Origin: Pipra filicauda
Taxonomy: Eukaryota > Chordata > Aves > Passeriformes > Pipridae
DNA length: 64,000 bases
Reading direction: 5' to 3'
Assembly: GCF_003945595.2 (NCBI RefSeq)
Contig: NW_024104304.1
Location: 1,116,001-1,180,000 of the forward strand
Shown: piece after piece, positions 36,131 to 49,100 of the stretch
Layout: the number at the start of each line of letters is the position of its first letter
Position numbering within the stretch: the first letter of the stretch is position 1
Made by a program: the position numbers and the translations under genes
The notes under the pieces: model-generated
Databases searched by the model: none
What the model was told of the DNA's origin: nothing
The model's input: only the letters and a program-made list of their open reading frames with translations

Positions 36131-36955
36131 GCAGAGAGACCTCAACAAATTGGAGGACTGAGCAATCACCAACCATATGAGGTTCAACAAGGGAAAGTGC
36201 TGGATTCTGCACCTGGGATGGGGAAACTCTGGATGTGCATATGGACTGGGGAATGAGATGCTGAAAAGCAGTGCTGTGGAAAGGGACCTGGGGGTCCTGG
36301 TCGATGGCAAGTTGAATCTGAGTCAGCAGTGCCCTGACAGCCACAAGGGCCAGCCATGTCCTGGGAGGCATCAGGCAAAGTATCGCCAGCCAGTTGAGGG
36401 AGGTGATTGTCCTGCTCCGCTCTGCACTCGGGTGGCCTCACCTTGAATATTGTGTGTAGTTTTGGGCAGTACAATAAAAGAAATATATTAAGGTATTAGT
36501 GTCCAAAGGAGGGCAACAAAGATGGTGAAGGGCCTTGAGGGGAAGCCATATGAGAAGAGGCTGAGGTCACTTGGTCTGTTCAGTCTGGGGAAAAGGAGAC
36601 TGAGGGGAAACGTCATTGCAGTTACAACTTCCTCGTGAGGGGAAGAGGAGGGGCAGGCACTGATCTTTTTTCTGTGGTGACCAGTGACAGGACCTGAGGG
36701 AATGGCCTGAAGTTGTGTCAAGGGAGGTTTAGGTTGGATATTAGAAAAAGGTTCTTCACCCAGAGAGTGGTTGGGCACTGGAACAGGCTCCCCAGGGAAG
36801 TGGCCACAGCACCAAGCCTGACAGAGTTCAAGAAGCATTTGGATGATACTCTCAGGCACATGGTGTGACTGTGCAGGGCTAAAAGCTGGACTCGATGATC
36901 CTTGTGAGCGCCTTCCAATTCAGCATAGTCTGTGATTCTGTGAAGTGCTGTGCTG
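36131..36955 (+). repeat. CR1 LINE 3' part (right half of split copy)
   Basis: The segment continues the CR1 copy after the LTR: MRFNKGKCWILHLGWGNSGC, then AVERDLGVLVDGKLNLSQQC, with frameshifts. It ends with 'ggttgggcactggaacaggctccccaggga' and a 3' UTR closing 'cagcatagtctgtgattctgtga'. Together with 34938-35639 it makes about 1.5 kb of one CR1 insertion. Confidence 0.93.
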
Positions 36956-39900
36956 GATCTGTTCAAGTGTAAGGTAGAGTTTAAGAGATACTGAGATTTA
37001 TATAGGCACTCAGATTTACGAACCCAGGAGAGACTGTAAAGCGTTTGCTAGGACCAGTAGCTTACAGTGTTTAAAAAGGTGGAGTGAAAGATGTGTGAAT
37101 ACTCTGCAGATGTTTCCTCAATGCTGGTTGGTATACACAGGGCCCACATACATGTTGCTGACGTAACTAACAGGAGAAACATCTCCAGTTTCTCATTCAT
37201 TACTTTTGCAGCAAAGCTCCCTGGGAGAGCCGACCTCCCCCTGGCTGGTTAGGAGCCAGGGTTGGCTCTGAGCTTCTGAGCAGCAGAAGCTGACCTCAGC
37301 ATTGTTGTTCAGATGAGGAATGGCCAGATTTTGGCTCCAGAGAAGGTGCAAGTGGCATGGGAGGGGAGATCGAGGTTTGTAAGAGCTTCATTCTTGAGCT
37401 GCTGTGTTGTGGACAGGAATGGACTGGTCTTAGGCCATCCACCTTCACACAGGTATGAGCACAGGCAGGTGATGAAATTGATGGCTCTGCCTGTACTCAG
37501 GGCTGGCTCTGCTTTCAGCAAAAGATTAGTATAAATATACATGTTTCTAACCTAAATGTGACTTGCTTCTCAGTTTTCTCCTTGTCTGGTGTTCCAGAGC
37601 AGACTGTTTTTGTCAGAAATATAAGAGGCTGTCAATTTTATTTTTTTTTAACTTACTTATGAAATGTCTTTCTTACAGGGAATGGTTTTTGAATGGAAGT
37701 TCCTGCACTGAAAGAGGCAGAGGGGGAATTTAATTCCCATCTTTCTAATTTGGGTTACATGTTCCGATAGGTGTAGTAGTCATTTTTGAGAAATATATAT
37801 TCTCTGGGTTTTTTTCCAAATCACTTTTCATCAGGATGCAAGGAAAAAAACCAAACAGCTGAGACCTTTGAAAACTTTTTGCAATACAAGAAAGTCACCT
37901 CATCCAGATTTATTTGGCCAGTCTACACCATCTGTTGAAGGTGTTTAAGGGATAAAATCTTTCATGAAGCCTTCTTCAACTTTTGATTGTGGCTACACAG
38001 AACATTTACTCTTGATGGTATTTGGTGAGTAATGATACTTGATGAGTGCTCAAGCATTGGTTGCTGTAAGGATGGAAGCTCAATGAAGAAGTCCAAGGCA
38101 AACAAATGTCAGTCGTGAAGTTGTCAGAGTGAGGAAAACTATATGTATAATAAGCAAAGACGTAATTCAGATCCCTTCTGAAAGTCTTCAGTGCTTAAGT
38201 GTCAAATTTGCACACGCATAAGAACTTTTTATCCATTTTGTACTTCATCAATCTGGTTTTAGGCAGGCCAGGACTGCAGGACAAAGGGAGGCAGCAGCAG
38301 GCACTGGAGTGTCTGTCACCACTACCAGGAGCTTCTGGGGAACTGCATGTGCCCCACAAGCAGTTAAAAGCCATGACTGTGGCTGGGAGTGGGACTTGAG
38401 GGTCAGGACATGTACATACAGACACATATTACCTATATGTACATACACACATGCACATGGTTTACATTAGGGGTGGAAGGAGTGCTGCAGCAGCTGTGCT
38501 GGCATTGTGTGTCTGCTGAGCCTTGCAGTAGAGATACAGACAGATGCTGCTTTTGTTACACTATTTCCTCAAACAGACTGACTAAGCTTTGGAAAGCATA
38601 ACTGTACCTGCTCTAGGGATTACCCTGGCAGAGCTAAGCTGGTTTTGAGATAGAATTTGTATTTACTTATTTATTTGACATTCATAACCAACATAGCTGT
38701 TCCAGCAAAGCTTTACAGAGTAATCTTAATCTTGGTAAAATGACCACTGCACTGCTAACCTTTCCACAGTGCAGTGCCATATTTTAGACAAGGCTTACTC
38801 CATTTTTAATGGGATGTTTAACGTATTACTGCAATCTGTCAGTCAATAAAAATGCTATTTCCTCCCCAGGCTACATGTGTTTTCACCTGTTACAACAGTA
38901 TTTAAAAGATGCCAGTTGCACCATGTTTGTAAACAGTGCCAGATTGGGACTGCATGCTCCATTCTGTAGGATCATGTCTGTTGAGTGATGTGGGTATCCC
39001 TCAGTTAAACAGCTCCCATTGTTTTCTCTGGATTTTTGCCTGGCATTTACTTCTGAGGAGGCAGATCCTGCAGGCAGCTTATTTGCAGCTCAGGGAATAG
39101 ACACACTTTAGTGCCCTCATGCCATATTTATTATCATCTCGCCTGCCTTGCGAAGGAAGCTGCAGACATTGTGATGGATGGAGGATGACTTGACCAATTT
39201 TGCTGTGGTTTCTGTAAGTGGTTTTCTCCATCTTTGGTCAAAGAGAATTAGTGTAATTTCTTGTGGCTGTGCCACAAAGCTCTGATCTCCTGGCTCTTCA
39301 CTGTCTCTGTAACTAACCATTGCCTTTTAAAAGAGGTTTTGCCTGATCAGGTACTGCAGTTGCTGTGCCACAGTGTTTGGCAAGGACTGAGTAGAGAACC
39401 TGCTTGTCACCCCTCTCACCCCTCTGGGGGTAAAAGTACTGCAGCATCAGGTTGGGGTTGTGTATAGCTTAAACCTCCCAAATAATGTAGTAGTAAATTA
39501 GATATATACATCCAGGGAAGGGGATACTAATGAATTCACATTAATAGAGAATTTTGTCATTTAAACTGAAACCTGGTAAGAAACTCTTTTTATATTAATG
39601 CGATTTTGAATTGTTTCCAGTGTATCATCACTAAAGGGACACATTGTTAGGTAAGAATGTAGTTGTACTCCCTGAAAAACAAGAGTTCAGTATTGTCTTC
39701 TTATTTGTTATCCCACTGCACTTCTCAGGGCAGATTTATTCTGTCCCCATCTGCCTCATGTTCCTTTTAAACAAAGCTCCAAACAAATGAGTCAGTTGAC
39801 ATAATTTTCCTCTATATTGTCTGTGCCAATGTTTCCTTAGTGCCTGTGGCCAGGAGAACTTTCACATCCCCTTGTTGCCTCCTGTCTCTGTGGGAGCAGC

Positions 39901-40952
39901 ACTCGCCATGGGGTTGGGGCATCTACCAGTGGCTGCGACTGGCTGTGGCTGGACCTTGCTCTGAGGTGGTGGCACTGCAGAAACTGGGGCACAGGACCAT
40001 GCCATGCAGCTCCCTGCTTGAAGGGCTGTGCAGAGACTGATGGAGGACAGGTATGGACCTGATGACAGACCGCAGCAATTTGTCTAATCCCCTGCTGCGT
40101 GGCACTAGGAACTGACTTCTCCTTAATTAGATGAATGAACACCAAATGTGACTGTTCCCTACTGACTGCGTTGTATTGAGTGCTGAAAAAAACCCAGAGA
40201 TTAAATAATGGTTCCAGAAATCAATCTTACTAGCTACTTACTGGGTTTCCCCCCACCTTCTAATATGCAGTGAAGATATAAAAGCCTAAAACAGCAGTAA
40301 AAAATTCAGAAGATGAATATTCTGCTTTCAGATTGGCTTTCATTACTTTTTTTTTTTTAGAAGAAGAAGGAAATAATTATAAAATGACAATGAAGTAACT
40401 TTGACAGTAGAAAAATAACTGGTGTGGATTTTATTTGTTCTTTGCTATACTTGCTTAGGGAATGAATCTTCTCTTTGCACCATGAGGCTTGGTTATAGGT
40501 TTTAACAAAATAGTCTGGGATCAGTTAAAAATCAGCAACATCTGCTTGCAGCAAGGAGATATCTCCTAATCAAGAGACAGAGCCATGGAGGAAAACCTGA
40601 TCTTCCTCAACTAGCAGCTGTAGAAAACTTACCTTTCAAGATGTTTGATAAAATAGATAAGTCTACAGAGTTAGCTAAAGAAGATTATAGATTTGGGTTA
40701 GAACAGCTTCCAAGATTTTTCTAACCTACACTGGATCTGGACACAGCCCTTTTCCCAAAGAGGGCTGCATAGCCCAACCTTTGGGTATCCTTGTGCCTCA
40801 GTCTGCCAGACAGATCAGACCTGATGGAAAAAATCAAAGCTAAGCTTTCTCACATCACTTTGGAAAGATTCCTCCCCATCCCCCACCCTGGGATGTTGGC
40901 AGATGTGACTGGTGGTTGTTAAGTAGGAGTTATTTTTACTTCCCATCCCCTC
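36956..40952. other. Intergenic stretch, no gene seen
   Basis: Nothing I can assign. Open frames are short on both strands. A small CA/TA-rich spot (acatacagacacatattacc) lies near 38410-38460. Confidence 0.5.
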
Positions 40953-41108
40953 AAAAAAAACCCCCAAAACCAAAAAACCCAAACCAACCAAAAAAATCCA
41001 ACCCCCCCAAACAAACAAACAGAACCTCCCCGAAAAAACCAAAACCAGCCAAAAATCAAAAAAACTCCAAACAAAACAACCTCTCCACAAAAAGCCCAAC
41101 AAAACCCA
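40953..41108. repeat. A/C-rich strand-asymmetric tract
   Basis: About 155 bases with hardly any G or T on the plus strand, with runs of five C at 40966 and seven C at about 41002-41008. The minus strand is thus a G/T tract with several G runs that could form G-quadruplexes. The proline/lysine-rich frame on plus and the Trp/Phe/Gly-rich frame on minus are artefacts of this composition. Confidence 0.9.
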
Positions 41109-42287
41109 GGCTTGTGTAAAGAAAAGCAGAAAAATGTCAGTCTTACTGTGCAGAGAGTAAGTAGTGTTGTCGAGAGGCACTGCTCGGTCAATTTGTCCCC
41201 CTGTGTACAGTCAGGCTTATGGCTGTGTGCAGATGCTGGACTAATCCAGGTAGATATCCATTAGGTTCATCTGTTGCATATTGACATAAACTCACGTGCT
41301 CTTGACAGGGGCTTGTTGTGCTGAGGCTGTCACCATGAGTAATGGCTGCTCATGTGATAACTCAATGTAACTATTGGATAGCGAGTGACTTATGAAGGCT
41401 TTTTGTAGAACAACTGTGCAGAACAAGTTTTTATAAATGGGGACCAGTGTCTGTTAGGATAAATCAGAGTATTTGTTTTGCCCTGTACTTCCAACATATT
41501 TAATTTACAGACATAATGAGACAAACCTATTGTGATTACAGACTTTGCTGTTGAAGATGGTGATATGCACCTCTAATGATCTTGTTTTCAAGACTCTCCA
41601 AAATGTCTCTCAACTGAGAAGACACCTGGCCAGCATACTGCAAGGCACGGGCTAAGCCCTGCTGTCCTCAGGACCAATATACTCACTGCTGCAGAAGGAC
41701 TGCCAGGTTATTGTTACAGCTAAAGAAGCATGGGTGTGTCCTTTGCACCGTGCAAAGCAATAGGTTGCAATGCTGATTCTGGAGCTTTCTCCCTGAGTGC
41801 CTTTCTTGGGCCTTTGGGACCCAAAAAGCAATGAGGAGAGACTTACAATGAAGTGAGGTGGGATGGTCACAGAGGGATGGAGAGGGTCTGAGGAGTGAGC
41901 AATTCTGTCTCTTTGGTCCTAATTTCAGAGGAAGGGTTTTTACTCTGGTACAGTCAGTAGTGTCAAATGAACATCTTGTTGTGCATCTTTTTCTTTTTGG
42001 GATGTAATATGGTACCTTTCTCTAGTGTACGCTGTATACATTTATTCAGTAGCAATCAGGATATATGGGTTTGCTTTCTCCCTTCAGCTGTGGCGTTATG
42101 GCATTCCCTAGTTTGGTCTGGAGGGAATTTGCACAGGGCATTGTACAAGGTATTCACATAGCAACAGTCATCTTGTGGTTGTGGCTAGCAAATCTGACTT
42201 GCATGGAGAGGGATAGAATAGCTCTGGTGTCTCTTACACTGGTGATGGTGGGGTCTCCCAAAACAAGTAAGAAACCTAGAGGCTGAC
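41109..42287. other. Intergenic stretch, no gene seen
   Basis: Nothing I can assign between the A/C tract and the solo LTR. Confidence 0.5.
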
Positions 42288-43141
42288 TGTTGTGGATGGG
42301 CGTGGAAGGCTTAGACAAAAATTTATTAAAAAGCTCTACTGTTGAGTCACAAGGTGCAGAAATGACTGCCTTGTTTTTTAAACTTCTTTCTCAAAGAAGG
42401 GTTTAGGTGTGGCTGAATCCTATCTAAGCCTTGGACTGTATTAACAGTTTAAACTTAAAAGAATTATAGTGGTATAATTAAACCACTTTGTCCTGCAGGT
42501 TTTTAATGATTGGCAAAATGAGAATATTTATATAAGATGAATAATTTATGTTATATAAATGATCAGACAAAAGATCTTAATCAGAACTATTTACTACACA
42601 ATACACTTTACACAATACACTTTAAATCTACTAGTAGAGCATAATATAGCATAAAGTAGTATAAGGCACTGTAACAAAGCAATTATTGAAACAATTATAT
42701 TGAAGCTAGCAAAAAGAAATAATTATTAAGTAGGGATTTGATATAACTCACCCATACCAACACTCGTGGGGAGATCTCTTGCTCTCAACCTTAAGGAGTA
42801 ACCTCGGGGGCGTCCACAGCCCACGGAAGGAATCTCTGTACATACACCCTAAGAAGAGTTATGTCAGAAGAAGCTGGCTGCATGAGAGGGGACTGGACTT
42901 TTATAGTATTTTAGTATAGTAGATTGACTTCTAGTCACACATGTACAGGCCAGCTATCAGCTTAACTGTCAAGTCAGACTTCAAAAAGCAGGATGTGTAT
43001 TCTAAGTCTGGTGTACCAGGATGGTTTTAGCATAATTAACGCCAGACAACACCCTGGCTTCAGCAACTGAGCTTCCATGATAGCTTGCATTATAGCTTGA
43101 TTGGATTTTAGGTCTTATCAGAGTGGGTCTATCCTGTCACA
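42288..43141 (-). mobile_element. Complete solo ERV LTR, 854 bp, minus strand
   Basis: The plus strand starts TGTTGTGGATGG and ends ATCCTGTCACA, so the minus-strand LTR starts TGTGACAGGAT and ends CCATCCACAACA, with short inverted termini TGT...ACA. CTGAC flanks both sides (42283-42287 and 43142-43146), a perfect 5-bp target duplication. On the minus strand there is a TATA box (ACTATAAAAGT, plus 42897-42907) followed by a GC-richer leader, and AATAAA (TTTATT, plus 42322-42327) near the 3' end. A short direct repeat (acacaatacacttt) occurs twice near 42596-42624. A 5-bp duplication is usual for ERVL-like elements. There is no coding capacity. Confidence 0.92.
42897..42907 (-). promoter_or_regulatory. 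TATA box of the 42.3-43.1 kb solo LTR
   Basis: ACTATAAAAGT on the minus strand, about 235 bp into the LTR, followed by a GC-richer leader. It could serve as a leftward promoter. Confidence 0.6.
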
Positions 43142-46100
43142 CTGACAGTCTGGTTTGTTTTTTTTTTTTCCCTAAAGTGGACCCGTGTGTAGGCTAATTT
43201 GTAACCTTAGTTTTTAATTTTGCCACTGACTGTGCTAACAGCAAATGATGGTGTGTCCCATGTTTCTAGGCAAGTGGGATAATGGAGCTGGGCATGCTGG
43301 GAACAGCCTCTTACTCATAGTGCTGCTTTTGGAGAGTACTTGCTCAGTAGCAATTTTGGGAAAAGAGGCCTGGACAGCCTGATGTGCAGGGCTGCCAAAG
43401 ACTGACGAGATCACGTTTTTGCCCCATGTGCTCGCTCTGACTCCATAGAAATGTTCCTGCGCACTGACAACAGAGTGGTATAGACAGAAGAGGGGATGAA
43501 TATTTTGTCTTTGAAAGCATTCTTTATTTAACTCCAGTGGCTTCTGAAGAGCATTTCTTCCCTCCAGGCTTCCTGCTTTGTTCAATTCTACTCTGCTGAG
43601 GGGAAAAGACTGATTCTTTCCTTCTCCTCTGCCTCCACCCTCCTCCCTCCTCCTATTTGCAAGGGGAAATAGCTTGGTTATAGTTCAGTGTTACTTGTAT
43701 CATAGCATTTAGCAGATGAACACATCTCAGCTCTCAAATTCCCACTGCACAGTCCACAGCCCCTGGATCAGACAATTTCAGCAACTGTAGATGAAATACT
43801 TTCTCTTCCCACGAACATAATCTTTCTTCAGTAAGCCTCACCCATTTTACTCTAGTGCAGATAGTAAGATGATTGGTGCCTCGCAGGCATAAAGCACAGG
43901 TTCTCTTCATGTCCATCTCGGAGGTCAAGTGTTTTTGGTACCCAGTACAAAGTATGAAGTCTGCATTTAAGTTCATTGATGTTTCTGAGACTTACTGTTG
44001 ACTGCCTGATCCCCAGCCCTTTATTTGGCACAGGTAGCATGTAGTGAATGACAGCACAAAAGACTGTAAACCCGCTTCCATATTTTAATCTGTTTTTTTC
44101 TGCAAGAGGAGGGGGATTGTTTTCTGGCATTCCTCCACAGCTCTGCACAGCCTGAAATTAAATTGCTAGAGCATTGCCCTAAGAGATTTCAATTTACATT
44201 TCAATAGTCCGAAGTAGCAGTTACTAAATCTCCTTGTTGGAGTAAGCTTAAAGTTCTGGTTAGTCACTGAAGTTTTTGATAATAGGGAGAAATAGGTGTT
44301 TAACTTTGAGGGTCAAGGTGTAATTTCTTTTGCTGTGGAAAGGTATGAGCACAGGAAGTCTTTCCTTCTGTTAGAAGCATTTAGAACCAACCCACAGTTT
44401 TTAATTACTTCCATCTCAGCTGAGGAGTGACACCGGAGGAGCAGACTTGTCTAACATGACGCCTCTCAGCTTGTATGCAGAGGAGCATGTGGTTCCTCCT
44501 CCCCTCCCGTGCATACCCCACTGTGTGTTATTTATGAGCTCACTGGAAACAAAAAAAGGGGCCAAAAAAGGTCAAGAAGTGTAGCTTGGTGCATAGACAA
44601 AGGAGGGGTGTGCCTAGAAAATCAGGGATAATGACCATGACTTTGTTTCCAAACTCTGTCTGTGCAGAGCCCTAGAGAGCTGCTGCATTGACTCCTCTGC
44701 TGTGAGTGACAGAGGCAGCCCTTCATCTCCCTGCAATTCCCTCATCCTCCATCCCTCTGCAGAGAGCAGAGGTAACTCTGCAAGGCCACTGCTGGGCTGG
44801 CCCTCCCTCTCATCACCAGCCCCTTTCCATACTCCTGCCCTGTACCCAGTTACTCCTCTGCCCTACAGGACTGAATTACCTGCATCACCAAGAGGCCATA
44901 AGACAGCTCCGTGCTTGATGGCTTGGACAACCTCAAACAGTGTGTTTTATGATGAAGGGAGTGCAAGAGAAGATGTAGCAGTTGGTGGAAAATACTGAGC
45001 TCTGTTCACAGCACAGGTGGCATAAGGCACTCTGTCCATTTGGCTGCCTTGGCAGCTGTGAGAGGCGATGCTGCAGTGAGGAAATGGGTCTGTCAGACAG
45101 AGTGGAAAACAAATTACTGTAATGGTGATGGCTTACTGATGCTTAAAAGAAACCAGACTTCTGCCTTCTGCAGGTCTTTTTCTGTTTTCATCTTCCTCCC
45201 TTTCCCAAGGAAAGCTTTCCCTCACTACCCAAACCTCCCTGGTGCGAGGAGGGTGCTGTGGGGAGTTGTGTTCTCACCTGGCGGTGGCTTTTCCAGCCTG
45301 TCTCTGTAGTGTCTGTGCCAAGGGAAGAGGAGATGTGCACCTGGCCCTCACAATACCTGATGAGGTGTAGGCTGTAGGGGAATGCTTTAGTGTATGAAGC
45401 TGCTGTACCTATATCTGTAAAAGTCTTTTCTTTGGACTGCGGCACATCTCCGACTCGCTTCTGTAGACAGTAGGTACTATGGATGCCTGTCCCATTGCAA
45501 TGCCAGTATCTAGAGGCACACTCAGAAAAAAATGAAAAAGAGGAGGGAGGACGTCCCTATACAAAATCCTTTTAATAAGGTTAGTTTGAAGAATCCTATT
45601 GCCCACCTGTTCTGTGGAGTTACTCTTTTTCTACCCTTGTTGCATTATTTTTTTCCTTTAGTAGGAAAAATATGTTGCAATATTGGGAAAAAACAAATAT
45701 TACAATGAAATACTGATGAGCATCTCTCATCTGACATCAAAATGACTTTTGATACAAGCAGTTGAAATGCTAGAGGTTGTAGTTCCAGAAAATGAAAGCA
45801 AATATTACATGGAGAAATATTCACCTGAGCATTAGCGGAGTTTCCTCAAGCAGAAATGAAGAGGTAAGCTCCAAGCATTCATCTGATTAGAAGCTAAAAG
45901 GATCTGATTTTACCGCAGAGCATGCTGTGAGGTGGATTTTCGAGGTGTTAGGCTCTTCCTCCTCCCGTGTATCTTCAGTTATATTTTCTCTGTTGTGATC
46001 TGTTTTCTTTCTTAAGATATCTTCTGTGTCTTTTCTGGAAAAGAAAAGCCGCAGTCTCCTTTCCCAGACCTCCATGTGCATCACCTGCTCTGTGAATCCC

Positions 46101-49100
46101 ACAAGGTGTTGCTATGTGTATTGGAAAAATCAGCTGAGCTTACAGATGCAAGTGCAGTATGTTTAGCTTAAACCTAAAACCCAAAGTCCCCATACCTAAG
46201 AAGCTGTTCCCTGACCATGACTATTCCTTGAGAGTCATCTTCTGGATTGCCTTGGGAGCAGCCACAGGTGCTGACAAAGGCTGTTAAGTGCTTTATGACA
46301 TTATAAGAAAAGGAGCCAGGTTACTGTAAAAAAAGTAGCTTGGCTTCTTGCTTGAGAAAAAAAGAAAATTATAGCCAATGAATGTATGAAGCAGTCGGTG
46401 ACCTCTGACACTGTGGATCTGTCTCCCTTAATGCTTGACAAATGGCTTAAGCTCAGTGGCTGGCTTTGGAGGAACAGAGTGTGCACTCAGCCCACGCATA
46501 AGCATTTTCTCCAGAATAACACAGAATTTAACGTGTTACAACAAAAGCAGCTGCTTTATTTAATAACCCATTTCATCATGTAATTCCTGTCTTTAGCTAT
46601 GAAATGCCAGCAGTTTTCAAGAAGGCTAGGAGTGTCCAAGCAATGATGTGCCTGTTATTTTATTTATGAGGGAAGGGAAGAAACAAAAGGGAGCTGTAAG
46701 TGATTTCTGTCAATGTTGGAGATGTTCTCTCCTGACTGGGCCTGGCACGGTTGCCCTCAGCACATCTCTGTTTCATGCCAGGTAGAAATCTCTTCCTTGC
46801 CCCTTTTCTTGCTTCCTGCTCTCAAAACCACTTACAGATAAAATGTCAGAAATGTTTTGAAAGGGTTCTGGTGTTGGACTGCAGACTCTGCAGGCCAGCA
46901 CTGGAGTTTCCCCTTGTGTAGTGCAGACTGGGCTGGGTCACTCAGCGATGCTGCTCTAACACTTGCCACTCCTCTTTGCTTCATCCTTCACAGAGAATAA
47001 AAATGGGGGAGCTCTGCTCTTACTGTGCAGAAACTAACCTGGTAAATATTAAATGGTGATTATAAATTATGCTACTTTGTGGAATACAATGGAGCAGATG
47101 TGGTCAGTTGCCTACAATCACACGTTCTCCTTATTTCTCCAGAAAGAGTTTCATTAAAAGAATGAGGTACAATAAAATATAATTATTCAGAAAGTGTTAC
47201 TAACTGGAAGATAATGCAATGCAGTTGTATCTTTTGTTTTTAAAGATGAGAACAGTTCTGCAGTTCACATACTTTTCTAGCTTGTTCATCATAGCTGATT
47301 CTTTCAGACGTTCCTTTATGGTCCTACCTGGCATGGGCTCAGTTCAAAATGGCCACAGCAGAATTCCCAGCATGTCCAGAAAAAAGTGTGAAATTGCAAA
47401 ACTACATAAAAAGCATAAAATCCACAAAGTTAGTTTTCAAACTGTAGTATGCCTAACCATTTATCATTACAGCTCTATTGGGAGTAAAAACAGGAAAAAA
47501 GTTTTAAACAGACAACTGGAAGTAAAGCTTGTTGCTTTATTGCTTCTCATATCTCATCTGAGAGGGTTATTTCAGTCCAGACCATTTCTGTAGTCCATTT
47601 CCTAGCAGTTCCACGAGCACCTGTGCTGTCCAGGTAGAGGGGGAGGAATAATGGAAACAAGGGATGGCCTTCACCTCCCAGTGTCACCAGAGGTGCTTTG
47701 TTGATTGACCCAGGTATCAGTGGCTCTCCAGCCACTGGGAACCCCTGAGGACTCATTTGGTAGTGGGAAGTGGTCTTTAGCTGATCCTTGGAGCCACTGT
47801 AAATGGCCAAATCCATACTCTTCCCACGTGACTCTGTCAATATGTGAGATAAGATGAAGGTTGGCTGAAAACATAAACTAACCTCTAGCCTAGTTAAACA
47901 TAACCTGGTATGGTTTTTACAGTTTAACATTTACACTGGTAGTTTTTATGGCTACCTCTCTTTACATCCTGAGGAACGGAGCTTCTTTTTTTTTTTTTCT
48001 CCATTACTCCATTCCTATTAAACAGGCAAATATTTATTCCTTGTGCTTTTCTCCCATGTAACATCCTCTTTTTTTCCTTTGTCTTCCAGCATGCTTCAGT
48101 CCCCACGTAAGTCTCTTGTGACCATTGCATTGGGCTGAAGTTTAGAGTTGGTTGCTTTCCACCAGAGACTTCACTTCATATGATCACTTGCTACATTAGG
48201 TAGATAAGACTTCTTTTTTTCTTAAGTCATTGTTTGTCCTCATTTCCCAGAGCCTGGTAATAAAGCTGTATTAGGTTACTTGTCATTTGAAAGTAGCAAC
48301 GTGCACTGTTCTTCAGTGACTGCAGATGGAATAACCTCACGATAAAGGAAAACAAAATACAAAATATCCCTATCATGGCAACATGATCCCCTTTATCACA
48401 AATTTTCTTGGCCCCTTGTGTGTAAGTAGAGCTGCTAGGGACAGTAGAAATGGTGTTTATTTTCTGAGTTTTTCTCATAGTGCCCAAGGTGAGTAATTGG
48501 AATTTCATTCTCTTGTTGCTTACCTACGATATCCAGAATTCATGTCTTTGAGGGCAGTTTATCCCTGGAGAGCTAATATATAAAATTGGTAGATTCTTAT
48601 GGGGCAATTTAACTTCCTGTGTGTATACAGATTTTTGAATTTAGTTTTGCTTATTGCAGAGTAATTTTTTTTTCTGCATGTTTTCTTCTTGCTCTTGGCC
48701 CTGCAGATGTGGTTGGAAAGGACTGAAGTGGATTTTCTTCTGACTTTTCCAACACAAGAGAACTGTTAAATAAGATCTGGATTACAGTGTGAAGTTGAGG
48801 CTCCACTTGCATCTCTGGGAGAACAGTAAAGGCACAGAAAAAGAATGTAGCCTGTGAGAACTTCAGTGATAGAGAATATGTATGACTCAGGACTAACACA
48901 GGAGGAGCTCTGAGTTAGCTGGAGTCAGAAATACCCATCTCCTCATTTGTGAAACGAACAACTGGTATGTAAATAATGAAGACACGACAAACCCTCTGAT
49001 GCTGTTTGTGCAGAATGCATTTGCAAAGTTGAGCTGTTTTTGAAACAAGGTTTTTAAAGAGACATACTTCACCTTGAAGTGAATAAAACTTTCAGGCAGA

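Noticed and set aside
40815..41191. Trp/Phe/Gly-rich minus frames that look like membrane segments
   Set aside because: They are translations of the A/C-rich low-complexity tract.
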